Assembly (NCBI GenBank): GCA_963705635.1
Contig: CAVPKH010000004.1
Location: 1,054,001-1,118,000 of the forward strand
DNA length: 64,000 bases
Source of the DNA: VRUE01 sp963705635
Lineage (GTDB): Bacteria; Actinomycetota; Thermoleophilia; Solirubrobacterales; 70-9
Direction: 5' to 3'
Part shown: positions 55,401-62,671 of the stretch, piece after piece
Layout of the letters: each line of letters begins with the position of its first letter
How positions within the stretch are numbered: the stretch's first letter is position 1
The notes under the pieces: model-generated
What the model was told of the DNA's origin: nothing
What the model saw: the letters and a program-made list of their open reading frames with translations, nothing else
Database searches by the model: none
Position numbers and translations under genes: made by a program

Positions 55401-56439
55401 CGCGAGCCTCGCGCAGAGCGTGGAAGCGCTCGAGGCGAGGACCGCGACGCGCGAGCGGGCCGACGAGGAGGGCAGGGCCCGCGAGGGCCAGGCGATCGCG
55501 GGACTCGAGGGCGAGCTTGCTTCGACCAGGGCAACGCTGGACGCGCTCGGCGCCGAGCTTGGCTCCACGCGCGAGGCCTTGGACGGCCTCTCGAGCGATG
55601 TGGACGGCACCCTCAATCAGGATCGCCGTCGCGTCGATGCCCTGGCCCAGGCTCAGCGCGGCTTTTCCGCTGAGATCACCGCCAAGATCGACCAGCTGCG
55701 CGAGCGGGCCGATGAAGCGGACGCCCTGGTCCGGGCGAGCGCCGCCAAGCCCTACATGGCCCCCGGCAGCTTCACCACTCGCCGCCACCCCGTTCTTGGC
55801 GAGGTCGCCGGCTTCGAAGGCAAGGGATCGGGAGGCTACCGCGGCTTCGAGGACATCTTCCGCGGCCCCGAGGAGCTGATCCGCGACCGCCAGAGCGCCT
55901 ACGTCGACCTCGTCGCCGGCTTCGGGCCGGTCCTCGACAGCGGCTGCGGACGCGGGGAGTTCCTCGACCTCCTGCGCGAACGCGGGGTCGCGCGACTCGG
56001 CGTCGACGCGGACGAGGAGATGGTCGAGCGCTGCCGGGAGAAGGGCCACGCCGAGGTCCAGCGCGCCGACCTGGTCGAATACCTGGCGGGCCTCTCGAGC
56101 GGGTCTCTCGGCGCCGTCTTCAGCGCCCAGGTGATCGAGCACCTCGAGCTGGCCGATCTCCAGCGCTTCCTCGACCTCGGCTTGAGCGCGCTGCGGCCGG
56201 GAGGGCTCTTCATCGCCGAGACGGTCAATCCCCACTCGGCGCAGGCGCTGAAGGCGTTCTGGGTTGACCCCACCCACCGCCAGCCGCTCTTCCCCGAGAC
56301 GATGCTCGCCCTCTGCCAGCTTGCCGGCTACGCCTCCGCTCACGTCTTCTGCCCTCTGGGCGAGGGAGATTGGGAGAAGGACAGGCTCGCGCAGGGCGAG
56401 TACGCCGTCGTCGCCGTCGCCCCCGAGCGCGACGCCTAG
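52477..56439 (+). CDS. Giant GT8-like/GT4/coiled-coil/methyltransferase fusion protein
   Basis: I take the GTG overlapping the lipoprotein stop, giving 1320 residues. Residues 1-400: GT8-like domain (CTIIAKNYVAHARVLAESFK; donor motif YLDPDIWVASPL). Residues ~415-775: GT4 domain (GVNLAGYLSSELGVGEAARQ, FDYRSVFRRKNPLGVVEAF, LHRSEGLGLTMAEAMYFGKP). Residues ~845-1090: long coiled coil (INTSAASAIDELGASVAQLE onwards, heptads with Ala/Glu). Residues ~1130-1320: SAM methyltransferase (GPVLDSGCGRGEFLDLLRER, GVFSAQVIEHLELADLQ-type motif, RPGGLFIAETVNPHSAQAL). The methyltransferase-plus-coiled-coil end resembles the WbdD chain terminator, which caps O9a-type glycans and measures length with its coiled coil. 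WbdD carries a kinase; here two glycosyltransferases occupy the N-terminal end. Transmembrane helices are absent. Confidence 0.85.
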   Translation: MNACTIIAKNYVAHARVLAESFKRIHPDGAFHVLVIDDFAGWIDPEQEPFEVLGIDQIDLPNAERMAASYDVLELSTAVKPWLLRHLLERPGVEAITYLDPDIWVASPLGEIDDLAREHGIVLTPHFTSALPRDGLRPSEEDILIAGTYNLGFVALGAGEDSGRLLDWWAERLEHHCVVDPANGHFVDQRWIDLVPGIWSDVHILRDPGYNVAYWNLPTRRFERQGDDYVVDGEPLRFFHFSGFDPLRPAELSRHQNRIDVADSQALTAICSGHAEALLAHGHREATSWPYHWESLPNGIRLDRPARRVHRDGVEAGRLRSSVFSARGAKRFVSYLNETPSGNGGISRYGCAIWDSRDDLREAFPDIEGRDAPAFSQWMHENATALRISERLLPQTAPSGARATTNGSASQPNGGLGVNLAGYLSSELGVGEAARQMRLALESAGVPTAPIDVPVEAAAMPAALGALTDRDLPFDFNLICVNADMLPELAGAAGERLFAGRRSAGLWFWEVAKFPQRWRGSFDHVDEVWVASEHVSEAIRPLSPVPVRTIRVPVTPAAPAKLSRAALGMPEDFCFLFVFDYRSVFRRKNPLGVVEAFGAAFEAEAGASLVVKSVSGDLFPAEAAQLSAAAAEYPNIHLLEDTVPADVKNAMIAGCDCYVSLHRSEGLGLTMAEAMYFGKPVIATAYSGNLDFMTADNSYLVEHSLGRIGPDAGPYAADAEWAEPNLEHAATLMRQVFEQGDQATAKGERAAADIRRTHSPRAAGEVLAAHLAGGQGSPAVPRSGAEVELAASPVAVLPDANPASGRAQLHHLLRFGEPPPRRGSGRFRSFAKRAFNRILRPYASHQQRINTSAASAIDELGASVAQLEERTSRAADESSRSLSEEIASLRARFDEIGIQVSDAAASTAAEVGDLRTSVGEAEEIADEVAEAQRLLSRQAIETSGALHLADQGLAELRGSLAVVEGRMASTIEARAASLAQSVEALEARTATRERADEEGRAREGQAIAGLEGELASTRATLDALGAELGSTREALDGLSSDVDGTLNQDRRRVDALAQAQRGFSAEITAKIDQLRERADEADALVRASAAKPYMAPGSFTTRRHPVLGEVAGFEGKGSGGYRGFEDIFRGPEELIRDRQSAYVDLVAGFGPVLDSGCGRGEFLDLLRERGVARLGVDADEEMVERCREKGHAEVQRADLVEYLAGLSSGSLGAVFSAQVIEHLELADLQRFLDLGLSALRPGGLFIAETVNPHSAQALKAFWVDPTHRQPLFPETMLALCQLAGYASAHVFCPLGEGDWEKDRLAQGEYAVVAVAPERDA

Positions 56440-58448
56440 TTTCTCGTAGCTCTCCCCGCGCCCGTTTTCCCCCCAGCGCTCGCGCCCGACGTCGGGCGCA
56501 CCTTCATTCGGTAGAAGTCGTAGCGGATGTCCCCGGTGACTCCCTCCAGCCTGATCTCGGTGGCCTGGGGGATCTGCGAGTACGGGCCCGGGCGGTCGAG
56601 GGCCGGATCGGAGGCGAGCAGCAAGCCACCGCTCGCGGTGTCGGGCACGAGGCGGAAGTTGGTCGTGTCGCTGAGGTAGGCGAAGCGGAACAGGGGCCGC
56701 CAGAGCAGCGCCCGCAGCGTTTCCAGCCCGCCCACGTCGATGCCATCAATGCGCACGTAGACGACCTCGCCCGGCCGCGGCTTGGGAACCGCTATCCGCT
56801 GCCCGACCCCCGAGCCGACGCTGGCGATCAGCTTCTCCGGCCCGCAGCGATCCGCTGTCCGTTCCAGCACCTGCCATTGCTGGGTGGTCCGGACCGGGGC
56901 GAAGTGACAGAGGATCGCCCTCGCCTCTTCGGGCGGGTCCCAGGCCGGGTAGCGGGCCTCGATCGAGCGGCTGTTGGCAAAGGGATCGATGCCGTCGGGG
57001 TTCTCGCGGAGGATGATCTGCGGCCCGTCAGGGTCGGCCACCTCGTCCGCATTTAGCCGATCGAGGTCCGCCGTGTAGGCGCTGTAGTTCTGAAACACGG
57101 GCAGCGGCGACCAATCCAGGCCGTAGGCCCAGGCGACGCCGATCTCCCAGGGATCGATGTCGACCCGCTTGCCGCGCAGCTTGGCGAGCGTCAGCGGGTC
57201 GACCCGATAGGTGGCCTGCAGGGTCGCGCGCCCCTGGTCGATCAGCTCCTCGCGCCGACCCGAGCTGAGCAGGATCTTGGTCTGGTCCCCGAGGGTGTCC
57301 AGATTGTGGATCGGATCGATCCCCGGGTAGCCGCCGGCAGGGAAGCTGTGCAGCGTGATCGCGCCGATCACGACCGCCCCGCTCAGCAGCGCGGGCATGC
57401 GCCCCCTGGTCCATGGGATGACGAGCCAGAGGCCGAGCGCGGTCGAGAAGCCGATCGCCAGATGGCTCACCTCGTAGCGCACGATGCCGTACTTGAAGGT
57501 GATGAAGGCCGCCAGGGCGACCAGGGCGATGCCGAACCAGCGCGCCCGGCGGTCGCGGTAGACGACGGCGAAGCTGGCGGCGGCGACGATCGCGAGCATG
57601 ACCAGGAAGGTCACCGGCGCCTCCCATCCAGGCGCCGTCTTGGTCGCCATCGCTTCGTTGTAGCCAGAGACGATTTGCTCGCCGTTGGTGGCGTAGTCGA
57701 AGAGCCCCAGCAGTGGTTGGCCGGTCAGCAGCCAGAGCCCGAGCAGGGAGGCCAGGAAGACGCCGGCGAAGGTGAGCAGTTGGCGCCGGCTCGCCCGCGC
57801 CCCGATCAGGCCCGCGAGGCAGAGGAGCAATACCGGCGGGCCCAGGGAGAGCTTGACCAGGATCTCGACCGCGCTGAAGATGGCGCCCCCGTAGACCAGC
57901 AGGCCAACCGCGAAGGGCGGCCGGTCCTGCCGCAGCGCGGTCAGCGCCCAAGCCAAGGCGAGCACGATCGGGAGCTGCTCGAGGCTCGGCACGGTGGCGA
58001 GAAAGACGAAGGCGATCGCCGCCGCCGCGAGCTTGCCGACGCTGCGGCTGAGGACCCATACGAGCGTGCAGCTGAAGGCAAAGGTGACGGCCGCGCCGTA
58101 GAGGAAGGCGAGCACCGCGAGCTCGCTGTACCAGAGCCTGGGAAAGGCCAGAAAGCCAAGCGGGCCGTAGCCGAAGACTATTTCCGAGCCGAAGTCACGA
58201 CCCTGTTCGGCCGCCATGTAGAGGCCCGCGGACCAGCTCGCGTCGACCCCCACCGCCGGCAATTGGAAGCTGATGCGCCAGGCGAGAACGGCGACCAGGA
58301 TGCCGATTGCCCAAACCGGCATCTCGCGGCCCTCGAGCCGCTGCCGGCCCTCGGCGACGACGCTCCCGCCGAGACGACGAAGCTTGACGTAGCGCTGCCC
58401 TGCCTTCGCGCGCAGGGTGGCGATGGATGACGTCTCGGTAGGCGCCAA
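56436..58448 (-). CDS. Multi-TM membrane protein with C-terminal extramembrane domain, GT-C-like
   Basis: The 670-residue protein has about 11-12 TM helices in residues 45-390 (WAIGILVAVLAWRISFQL, VLAFLYGAAVTFAFSCTLVW), an early luminal Asp-containing loop (AVGVDASWSAGLYMAAEQG), then ~280 residues of soluble sequence with no TM helices (HNLDTLGDQTKILLSSGRRE). The layout is that of GT-C-fold lipid-sugar-dependent glycosyltransferases, but no signature is certain. The stop overlaps the fusion-gene stop by four bases. Confidence 0.68.
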   Translation of the reverse strand: MAPTETSSIATLRAKAGQRYVKLRRLGGSVVAEGRQRLEGREMPVWAIGILVAVLAWRISFQLPAVGVDASWSAGLYMAAEQGRDFGSEIVFGYGPLGFLAFPRLWYSELAVLAFLYGAAVTFAFSCTLVWVLSRSVGKLAAAAIAFVFLATVPSLEQLPIVLALAWALTALRQDRPPFAVGLLVYGGAIFSAVEILVKLSLGPPVLLLCLAGLIGARASRRQLLTFAGVFLASLLGLWLLTGQPLLGLFDYATNGEQIVSGYNEAMATKTAPGWEAPVTFLVMLAIVAAASFAVVYRDRRARWFGIALVALAAFITFKYGIVRYEVSHLAIGFSTALGLWLVIPWTRGRMPALLSGAVVIGAITLHSFPAGGYPGIDPIHNLDTLGDQTKILLSSGRREELIDQGRATLQATYRVDPLTLAKLRGKRVDIDPWEIGVAWAYGLDWSPLPVFQNYSAYTADLDRLNADEVADPDGPQIILRENPDGIDPFANSRSIEARYPAWDPPEEARAILCHFAPVRTTQQWQVLERTADRCGPEKLIASVGSGVGQRIAVPKPRPGEVVYVRIDGIDVGGLETLRALLWRPLFRFAYLSDTTNFRLVPDTASGGLLLASDPALDRPGPYSQIPQATEIRLEGVTGDIRYDFYRMKVRPTSGASAGGKTGAGRATRN

Positions 58449-58509
58449 GGCCGGGCCACCTTAGTCAGTGGGTCAGAGAGAAGGAAGGCAAGCGCTGCGA
58501 AAGCGGCGG

Positions 58510-59661
58510 CTACGGCCGCGCGCGGCCGCCGGTCAGTCCGATGAAGGCGCGCCAGGCGGGCTTGGGGTGGAAGCGGGGGCCGGCGCGGAAGAGGCCGACC
58601 GAGTCGCAGAAGCTGCAGGCCGCGTATTCCGGGTTGTCCTTCCACGAGTACCAGTAGGTGCCCTTGAGGTTGAGGCGGTTGCGGTCTGCGATCAGGTAGC
58701 CGTAGGCCTTGCGCAGTTCGCGCACCTGCCCGCTGATCCCCTGCTCGAAGGCGACGACGTTGGGGTCGTTCTGGGAGCCCCAGCCCATCTCGGTGATGTA
58801 GAGGCCGGCGGCGGCATCGTGGTTTTCGACGACGATTTCGCGGACCCCTTCGGTCAGCGCTTCCAGGTCTTCGACGTGGAAGGCGTAGGGGTGCAGGGCA
58901 ACCGCATCGAAGTAGCGCTTGACCCCGGGCACGCGGTAGAGCGCGGCGAGGAACTTGGTCGCGTCCATGCCGCGCCGCCCGCCCTCGTTCGGATTGCCGA
59001 AGAGGCCGGAGAGGACCACTTTCACGGTCGGGTCGGCCGCCCTGAGGGCACCGTGGGTCAGCTTCAGCAGCCGCGCGTAGCGGCTCGGTGAGACCGGGTA
59101 GGCGAAGTAGAAGAAGTTCGCCTCGTTCCAGACCTGCCAGGTCCGAATCGGCGCCGGTTGCGGAACCGACAGCACGTAGTTGACCCCGGCCACGGCCGGC
59201 GCGTGCTCGGCCCAGAATTCGCCTTCGGGCCCGTAGCGCTGCACCGCCGCGGTGACGAAGGCGAGCCAGGCCTTCCTCGCCCGGCCGCTGTCGATCGGCA
59301 GCGTCGTCTGCTTGTTGGCGATCCAGTGCGGCGTGCCGTAGAGGAAGGGAAGGATCGTCAGCCCATGCCGGGCGGCGGCCTCGACCGCGGGGTCGACGGT
59401 GCTCCAGTCGTAGCCTCCCTTCGCCGTGGGCTGGACGAGGGCCCAGTCGAAGGGCCAGCGGACGCTGCCGATCCCGCCCGCCTTCATGTAGGAGGCGTCG
59501 GTGTCGCTCAGCTGCGTCTGTGGGGCGATGCCGAAGAACCCTCGCGGCAGCGCCTGCGCCGCCGATGGGGCCAGCAGGGCGGCGACGAGCGCAAGCAGCA
59601 GGATCGTGGTCTTGGCGTGTTTCAAATCGATGCGTGGCGAACGGCGGAGCGGGTAGGTCAC
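58510..59661 (-). CDS. Secreted clan GH-A glycoside hydrolase (GH39/GH5-like), paralogue 2
   Basis: The 383-residue protein has a signal peptide (TTILLLALVAALLAPSAAQA). It shares the paralogue 1 layout: FFGIAPQTQLSDTDASYMKA, acid/base in RTWQVWNEANFFYFAYP, nucleophile in LYITEMGWGSQNDPN, and a C-terminal CSFCDSVGLFRAGPRF. The start near residue 1 uses MTYPLRRSPRIDLK. The gene closes the right side of the glycan locus, as paralogue 1 does the left. Confidence 0.83.
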   Translation of the reverse strand: MTYPLRRSPRIDLKHAKTTILLLALVAALLAPSAAQALPRGFFGIAPQTQLSDTDASYMKAGGIGSVRWPFDWALVQPTAKGGYDWSTVDPAVEAAARHGLTILPFLYGTPHWIANKQTTLPIDSGRARKAWLAFVTAAVQRYGPEGEFWAEHAPAVAGVNYVLSVPQPAPIRTWQVWNEANFFYFAYPVSPSRYARLLKLTHGALRAADPTVKVVLSGLFGNPNEGGRRGMDATKFLAALYRVPGVKRYFDAVALHPYAFHVEDLEALTEGVREIVVENHDAAAGLYITEMGWGSQNDPNVVAFEQGISGQVRELRKAYGYLIADRNRLNLKGTYWYSWKDNPEYAACSFCDSVGLFRAGPRFHPKPAWRAFIGLTGGRARP

Positions 59662-59708
59662 TTCCTAACACGCCGCAACGGCGTCGGTATCGCCAGAAAG
59701 TTAACGGC

Positions 59709-60176
59709 TCAGTAGGACCCGCCCAGCTTGCGGTGATCCCAGCTGGCGACGCGGACCGGCTTGAAGTGGATCGCGACCCGCTTCGGCGCCTGTGCCTCCA
59801 GCGCCGCCTTGGCGTCTCCCTCGACCGCGGAGATCCCCTCGGCGTAACGCAGGGTCAGCTCCTCGGCGAAGCCGAGCACGGTCTCGAAGTCGGCGTGGAC
59901 CTCCGCCTCGGCCTCGATCATCGCCCCGCGCAGCTCGCCGTACTCGTGGCCGGTCTCGATCAGCACCGTCGCCCGCGGGTCGCGCTCCAGGTTGCGCACC
60001 TTCTGCGATTTCGCGTAGGTCCAGATCCAAACCTCACCGCCACGCGGCACGAACCACATCGGCATCGAGTGCGGCCAGCCGCGCGGGCCGAGGCTGGAGA
60101 CGACCGCGACCCGCTCCCCCTCGAGCAGCTCGAGGAGCTCCGCCTCGCGCAACTTGATCTGGTCCCGGCGACTCAC
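59709..60176 (-). CDS. Pyridoxamine-5'-phosphate-oxidase-like (PPOX) flavoprotein
   Basis: I take the GTG at 60176 (SRRDQIKLREAELLELLEGE), giving 155 residues; the longer frame upstream is non-coding. The domain starts ERVAVVSSLGPRGWPHSMPM and continues IWTYAKSQKVRNLERDPRAT, typical of PPOX split-barrel proteins that bind FMN or, in actinobacteria, F420. The C-terminus is RVASWDHRKLGGSY. Cofactor and substrate cannot be stated. Confidence 0.86.
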   Translation of the reverse strand: MSRRDQIKLREAELLELLEGERVAVVSSLGPRGWPHSMPMWFVPRGGEVWIWTYAKSQKVRNLERDPRATVLIETGHEYGELRGAMIEAEAEVHADFETVLGFAEELTLRYAEGISAVEGDAKAALEAQAPKRVAIHFKPVRVASWDHRKLGGSY

Positions 60177-60317
60177 CGGCGCCAAGACTGCCTGATCTGG
60201 GCCTCGAGCGCTTTGCAATTCCGTTTGATTGCACGCGCCACGCGTCAAATATCGATCTGTAGCGTCGTGCCAATGGCTCTGCAAGCCCGACTCCCTGGCC
60301 CCGCCCACCCTCGTGTT

Positions 60318-60355
60318 AACGTACGTACGTCTACATCTAGATATGTACGTACACT
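60318..60355. promoter_or_regulatory. Inverted GTACGTAC operator of the Phd/VapC operon
   Basis: GTACGTAC at 60321-60328 and 60345-60352 form an inverted pair (each is also self-palindromic) around a 16-base centre containing TCTAGA. The pair lies 20-50 bases before the antitoxin start, where autoregulation by a Phd-type antitoxin would act. The TAGATAT within the centre resembles a -10 box. Confidence 0.6.
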
Positions 60356-60371
60356 TCATGAGGAGGCAGCC

Positions 60372-60605
60372 TTGGCCATCACCGCTTCGAAACTCCGCGC
60401 CAACATCTACCGCATGCTGGACGAGGTCCTCGAGACCGGCCAGTCGCTGGAGATCGAGCGCAACGGGAAGACCCTGGTGATCGCGCCGAAGGAGGAACGG
60501 TCGATCTGGGATCGGCTGCCACGCCGCGAGGGCTTCATCGTCGGCGACCCCGGCGAGCTGATTCACGTCGACTGGTCCTCGGAGTGGAACCCTGATCCTT
60601 CTTGA
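60372..60605 (+). CDS. Phd/YefM-type antitoxin
   Basis: The start is a TTG with AGGAGG six bases upstream, giving 77 residues. The N-terminus LAITASKLRANIYRMLDEVL is the Phd/YefM DNA-binding fold, and the tail LIHVDWSSEWNPDPS is the toxin-binding end. It is followed by the PIN gene that overlaps its end. It probably binds the operator at 60318-60355. Confidence 0.86.
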   Translation: MAITASKLRANIYRMLDEVLETGQSLEIERNGKTLVIAPKEERSIWDRLPRREGFIVGDPGELIHVDWSSEWNPDPS

Positions 60606-60969
60606 CACCCATGTCGTGGGCTGGCTGTATGAGGGCGCCGACAGGCGGATCCCGAGCACCGTGCGCAAGCTGCTCGATTCTGAGCAGCCGCTTGTCTCAC
60701 CGATCGTCGAGCTGGAGCTGACCTACCTCTACGAAGTTGGCCGAGTCACGGAGCCCGCCATCGCACCGCTCGCGGCACTGCGGAAGAGAATCGGATTGAC
60801 GGTCGCGGATGTGTCTGCGGCGGCGCTGGTGCGCGCGGCGACAGAGCTCTCTTGGACCCGCGATCCCTTCGACCGGATGATCGCGGCGCAGGCGATCGTC
60901 GCCGACCTGCCGCTTGTCACGGCGGATCAGACGATCCTGGCCAACCTGCCCCTGGCGACCTGGGGCTAG
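60592..60969 (+). CDS. PIN-domain toxin (VapC-like), non-canonical start
   Basis: The protein is 125 residues if the CTG at 60592 is the start. The first catalytic Asp of the PIN fold lies in ILLDTHVVGWLYE; a start at GTG 60616 would remove it. No ATG, GTG or TTG lies in frame between the upstream stop (60559-60561) and that Asp, while GGAG is six bases before CTG 60592. Further acids are visible in VSPIVELELTYLYE and WTRDPFDRMIAAQAIV (PIN motif 3). VapC-like ribonuclease toxin overlapping its antitoxin by 14 bases. Confidence 0.8.
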   Translation: MILLDTHVVGWLYEGADRRIPSTVRKLLDSEQPLVSPIVELELTYLYEVGRVTEPAIAPLAALRKRIGLTVADVSAAALVRAATELSWTRDPFDRMIAAQAIVADLPLVTADQTILANLPLATWG

Positions 60970-60981
60970 CCTGGCCGGCGG

Positions 60982-61941
60982 CTATGCCGCAACCGGCCTG
61001 AACGAGCGGCGGTAGGCGGTCGGGGTGGTGGCGGTGGCGCGGCGGAAGTGGTCGCGCAGCGAGGCCGCGGTGCCGAAGCCCGCCCGCCAGGCGATCGCGT
61101 CGATCGGCAGGTCGGACTCCTCGAGCAGGCGGCGGGCCTCGATCACGCGCTGGGAAAGCAGCCACTGCAGCGGCGTCGTCCCGGTCTCTTCACGGAAGCG
61201 GCGGGCGAAGGTGCGGGGGCTGACGCCGGCGTGGCGCGACATCGCGGCGACGTCGAGGGGCTCGTCGAGGCGCCCCGCCGCCCACTGCCGGGTCGCCTCC
61301 AGCGAGTCCACTGCGCCGCTGGCGACGATCTGGGGACGATCGATGAATTGGGCCTGACCGCCCTCGCGATGCGGCGCCGCAACCATGTGGCGGGCGACGC
61401 GCTCACCCACCGCGGCGCCGTGGTCCTTGCGGATCACGTGCAGGCAGAGGTCGATGCCGGCGCTGAGCCCGGCCGAGGTCATCACCTCGCCCTCGTCAAC
61501 GTAGAGGGCGGCGTCATCGACTTCGACCCTCGGGAAGCGGCTCGCCAGCTCCGCGGCAAAGGCCCAGTGCGTCGTCGCCCGCCGGCCGTCCAGCAGTCCG
61601 GCATGGGCGAGGGCGAAGGCGCCGGTGCAGACGGAGAGCACCCGGGCGCCGCGAGCGGACGCCTTCCGCAGGGCGGCGAGCGCTTCCTCCGGCGGCGGCG
61701 AGAAGAGGTCGAAGTAGGCGGGAACGACCACGGTGTCGGCCCCCTTCAGGGCGGTGAGGCCATCCTCCGTCCTGACCGCGAAGCCCGTCGTCGTGCCCAG
61801 CTCGCCGCCTCCGGGAGAGCAGGTCGAGAACTCATACAGCGCCGTGCCGCCCGAGCTGGAGGCAAGGCCAAAGGCGTGCGCCGGGATGGCGAGGTCGAAG
61901 GCGACGAGCCCGTCGAGGCAGAGGGCGACCACGCGGTGCAT
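60982..61941 (-). CDS. GlxA-family AraC-type transcriptional regulator with DJ-1/PfpI domain
   Basis: The 319-residue protein has an N-terminal DJ-1/PfpI-like domain (VVALCLDGLVAFDLAIPAHA, SVCTGAFALAHAGLLDG) and a C-terminal AraC helix-turn-helix (MSRHAGVSPRTFARRFREET and AWRAGFGTAASLRDHFRRAT). GlxA-type regulators usually control a neighbouring gene. Its start faces the PfpI gene at 62012 with 70 bases between, so the shared promoter is the likely target. Confidence 0.92.
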   Translation of the reverse strand: MHRVVALCLDGLVAFDLAIPAHAFGLASSSGGTALYEFSTCSPGGGELGTTTGFAVRTEDGLTALKGADTVVVPAYFDLFSPPPEEALAALRKASARGARVLSVCTGAFALAHAGLLDGRRATTHWAFAAELASRFPRVEVDDAALYVDEGEVMTSAGLSAGIDLCLHVIRKDHGAAVGERVARHMVAAPHREGGQAQFIDRPQIVASGAVDSLEATRQWAAGRLDEPLDVAAMSRHAGVSPRTFARRFREETGTTPLQWLLSQRVIEARRLLEESDLPIDAIAWRAGFGTAASLRDHFRRATATTPTAYRRSFRPVAA

Positions 61942-62011
61942 GGCAGAAATCTAGCGGATATTGGCATTCCTGCCACTGGATTTGGCGACGGGGTGGCGCA
62001 ATGCTCTTGCC

Positions 62012-62671
62012 ATGCAGATAGCCATCCTCATATTCGACAAGCTCACCGCCCTCGACGCAGTCGGGCCCTACGAGGTCTTCCGCTCGGTCCCCGGCTGGGA
62101 GGTCAAGTTCGTCGCCCCCGAGAAGGGCGAGATGCGCACCGACAGCGGCGCGCTCGGCCTCAGCGCCGACTACTCGCTCGACGAAGTCAGCGCGGCCGAC
62201 GTCGTCCTCGTCCCCGGCGGAGCGGGCAACCGTCCCCTGATGACGGACGAGGTGGTGCTCTCGTGGTTGCGCCAGATCGATGCCGGCAGCAAATGGACGA
62301 CCTCCGTCTGCACCGGTTCCCTTGTATTGGGGGCCGCCGGGCTGCTCGAGGGCAAGCGCTCGACCGGCCACTGGCTCTACCTCGAGCCGCTGCGCGAGTT
62401 CGGCGCCGACCCGGTCGGTGGCCGCGTCGTCGAGGACGGCAAGACGATCACCGCGGCCGGCGTCTCGGCCGGCATCGACATGGCCCTGCACCTGGTCGGC
62501 CTGGAGGTCGGCCCCGAGGTCGCCCAGGCCGTGCAGCTCGGCATCGAGTACGACCCGCAGCCTCCCTTCGACGCCGGCTCACCGGCGAAAGCGCCGGCTC
62601 AGATCGTCGACCTGGTCACCGCGGTGGCAAACTCGACCGACGACTTCAGCGCGGCTAGCGAGCCAGCCTGA
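62012..62671 (+). CDS. DJ-1/PfpI-family protein (isonitrile hydratase-like)
   Basis: I take the ATG at 62012 (MQIAILIFDKLTALDAVGPYE), giving 219 residues; the upstream frame lacks homology. The nucleophile elbow is TTSVCTGSLVLGAAGLLEGK and the following HW matches isonitrile hydratase-like members, though hydratase activity is not provable. It is divergent from the GlxA-type regulator, which shares the same CTG-AGLL-HW motif in its sensor domain, so a regulator/enzyme pair is likely. The end overlaps the DUF1906 gene by 17 bases. Confidence 0.88.
   Translation: MQIAILIFDKLTALDAVGPYEVFRSVPGWEVKFVAPEKGEMRTDSGALGLSADYSLDEVSAADVVLVPGGAGNRPLMTDEVVLSWLRQIDAGSKWTTSVCTGSLVLGAAGLLEGKRSTGHWLYLEPLREFGADPVGGRVVEDGKTITAAGVSAGIDMALHLVGLEVGPEVAQAVQLGIEYDPQPPFDAGSPAKAPAQIVDLVTAVANSTDDFSAASEPA

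Noticed and set aside
53803..56343. 846-codon minus-strand open frame
   Set aside because: Antisense to the GT/methyltransferase fusion, which has clear domain motifs.
58178..59671. 497-codon minus-strand frame over the second glycosidase
   Set aside because: It runs in another frame of the same DNA as the glycosidase, with Arg/Pro/Gly-rich sequence and no motif.
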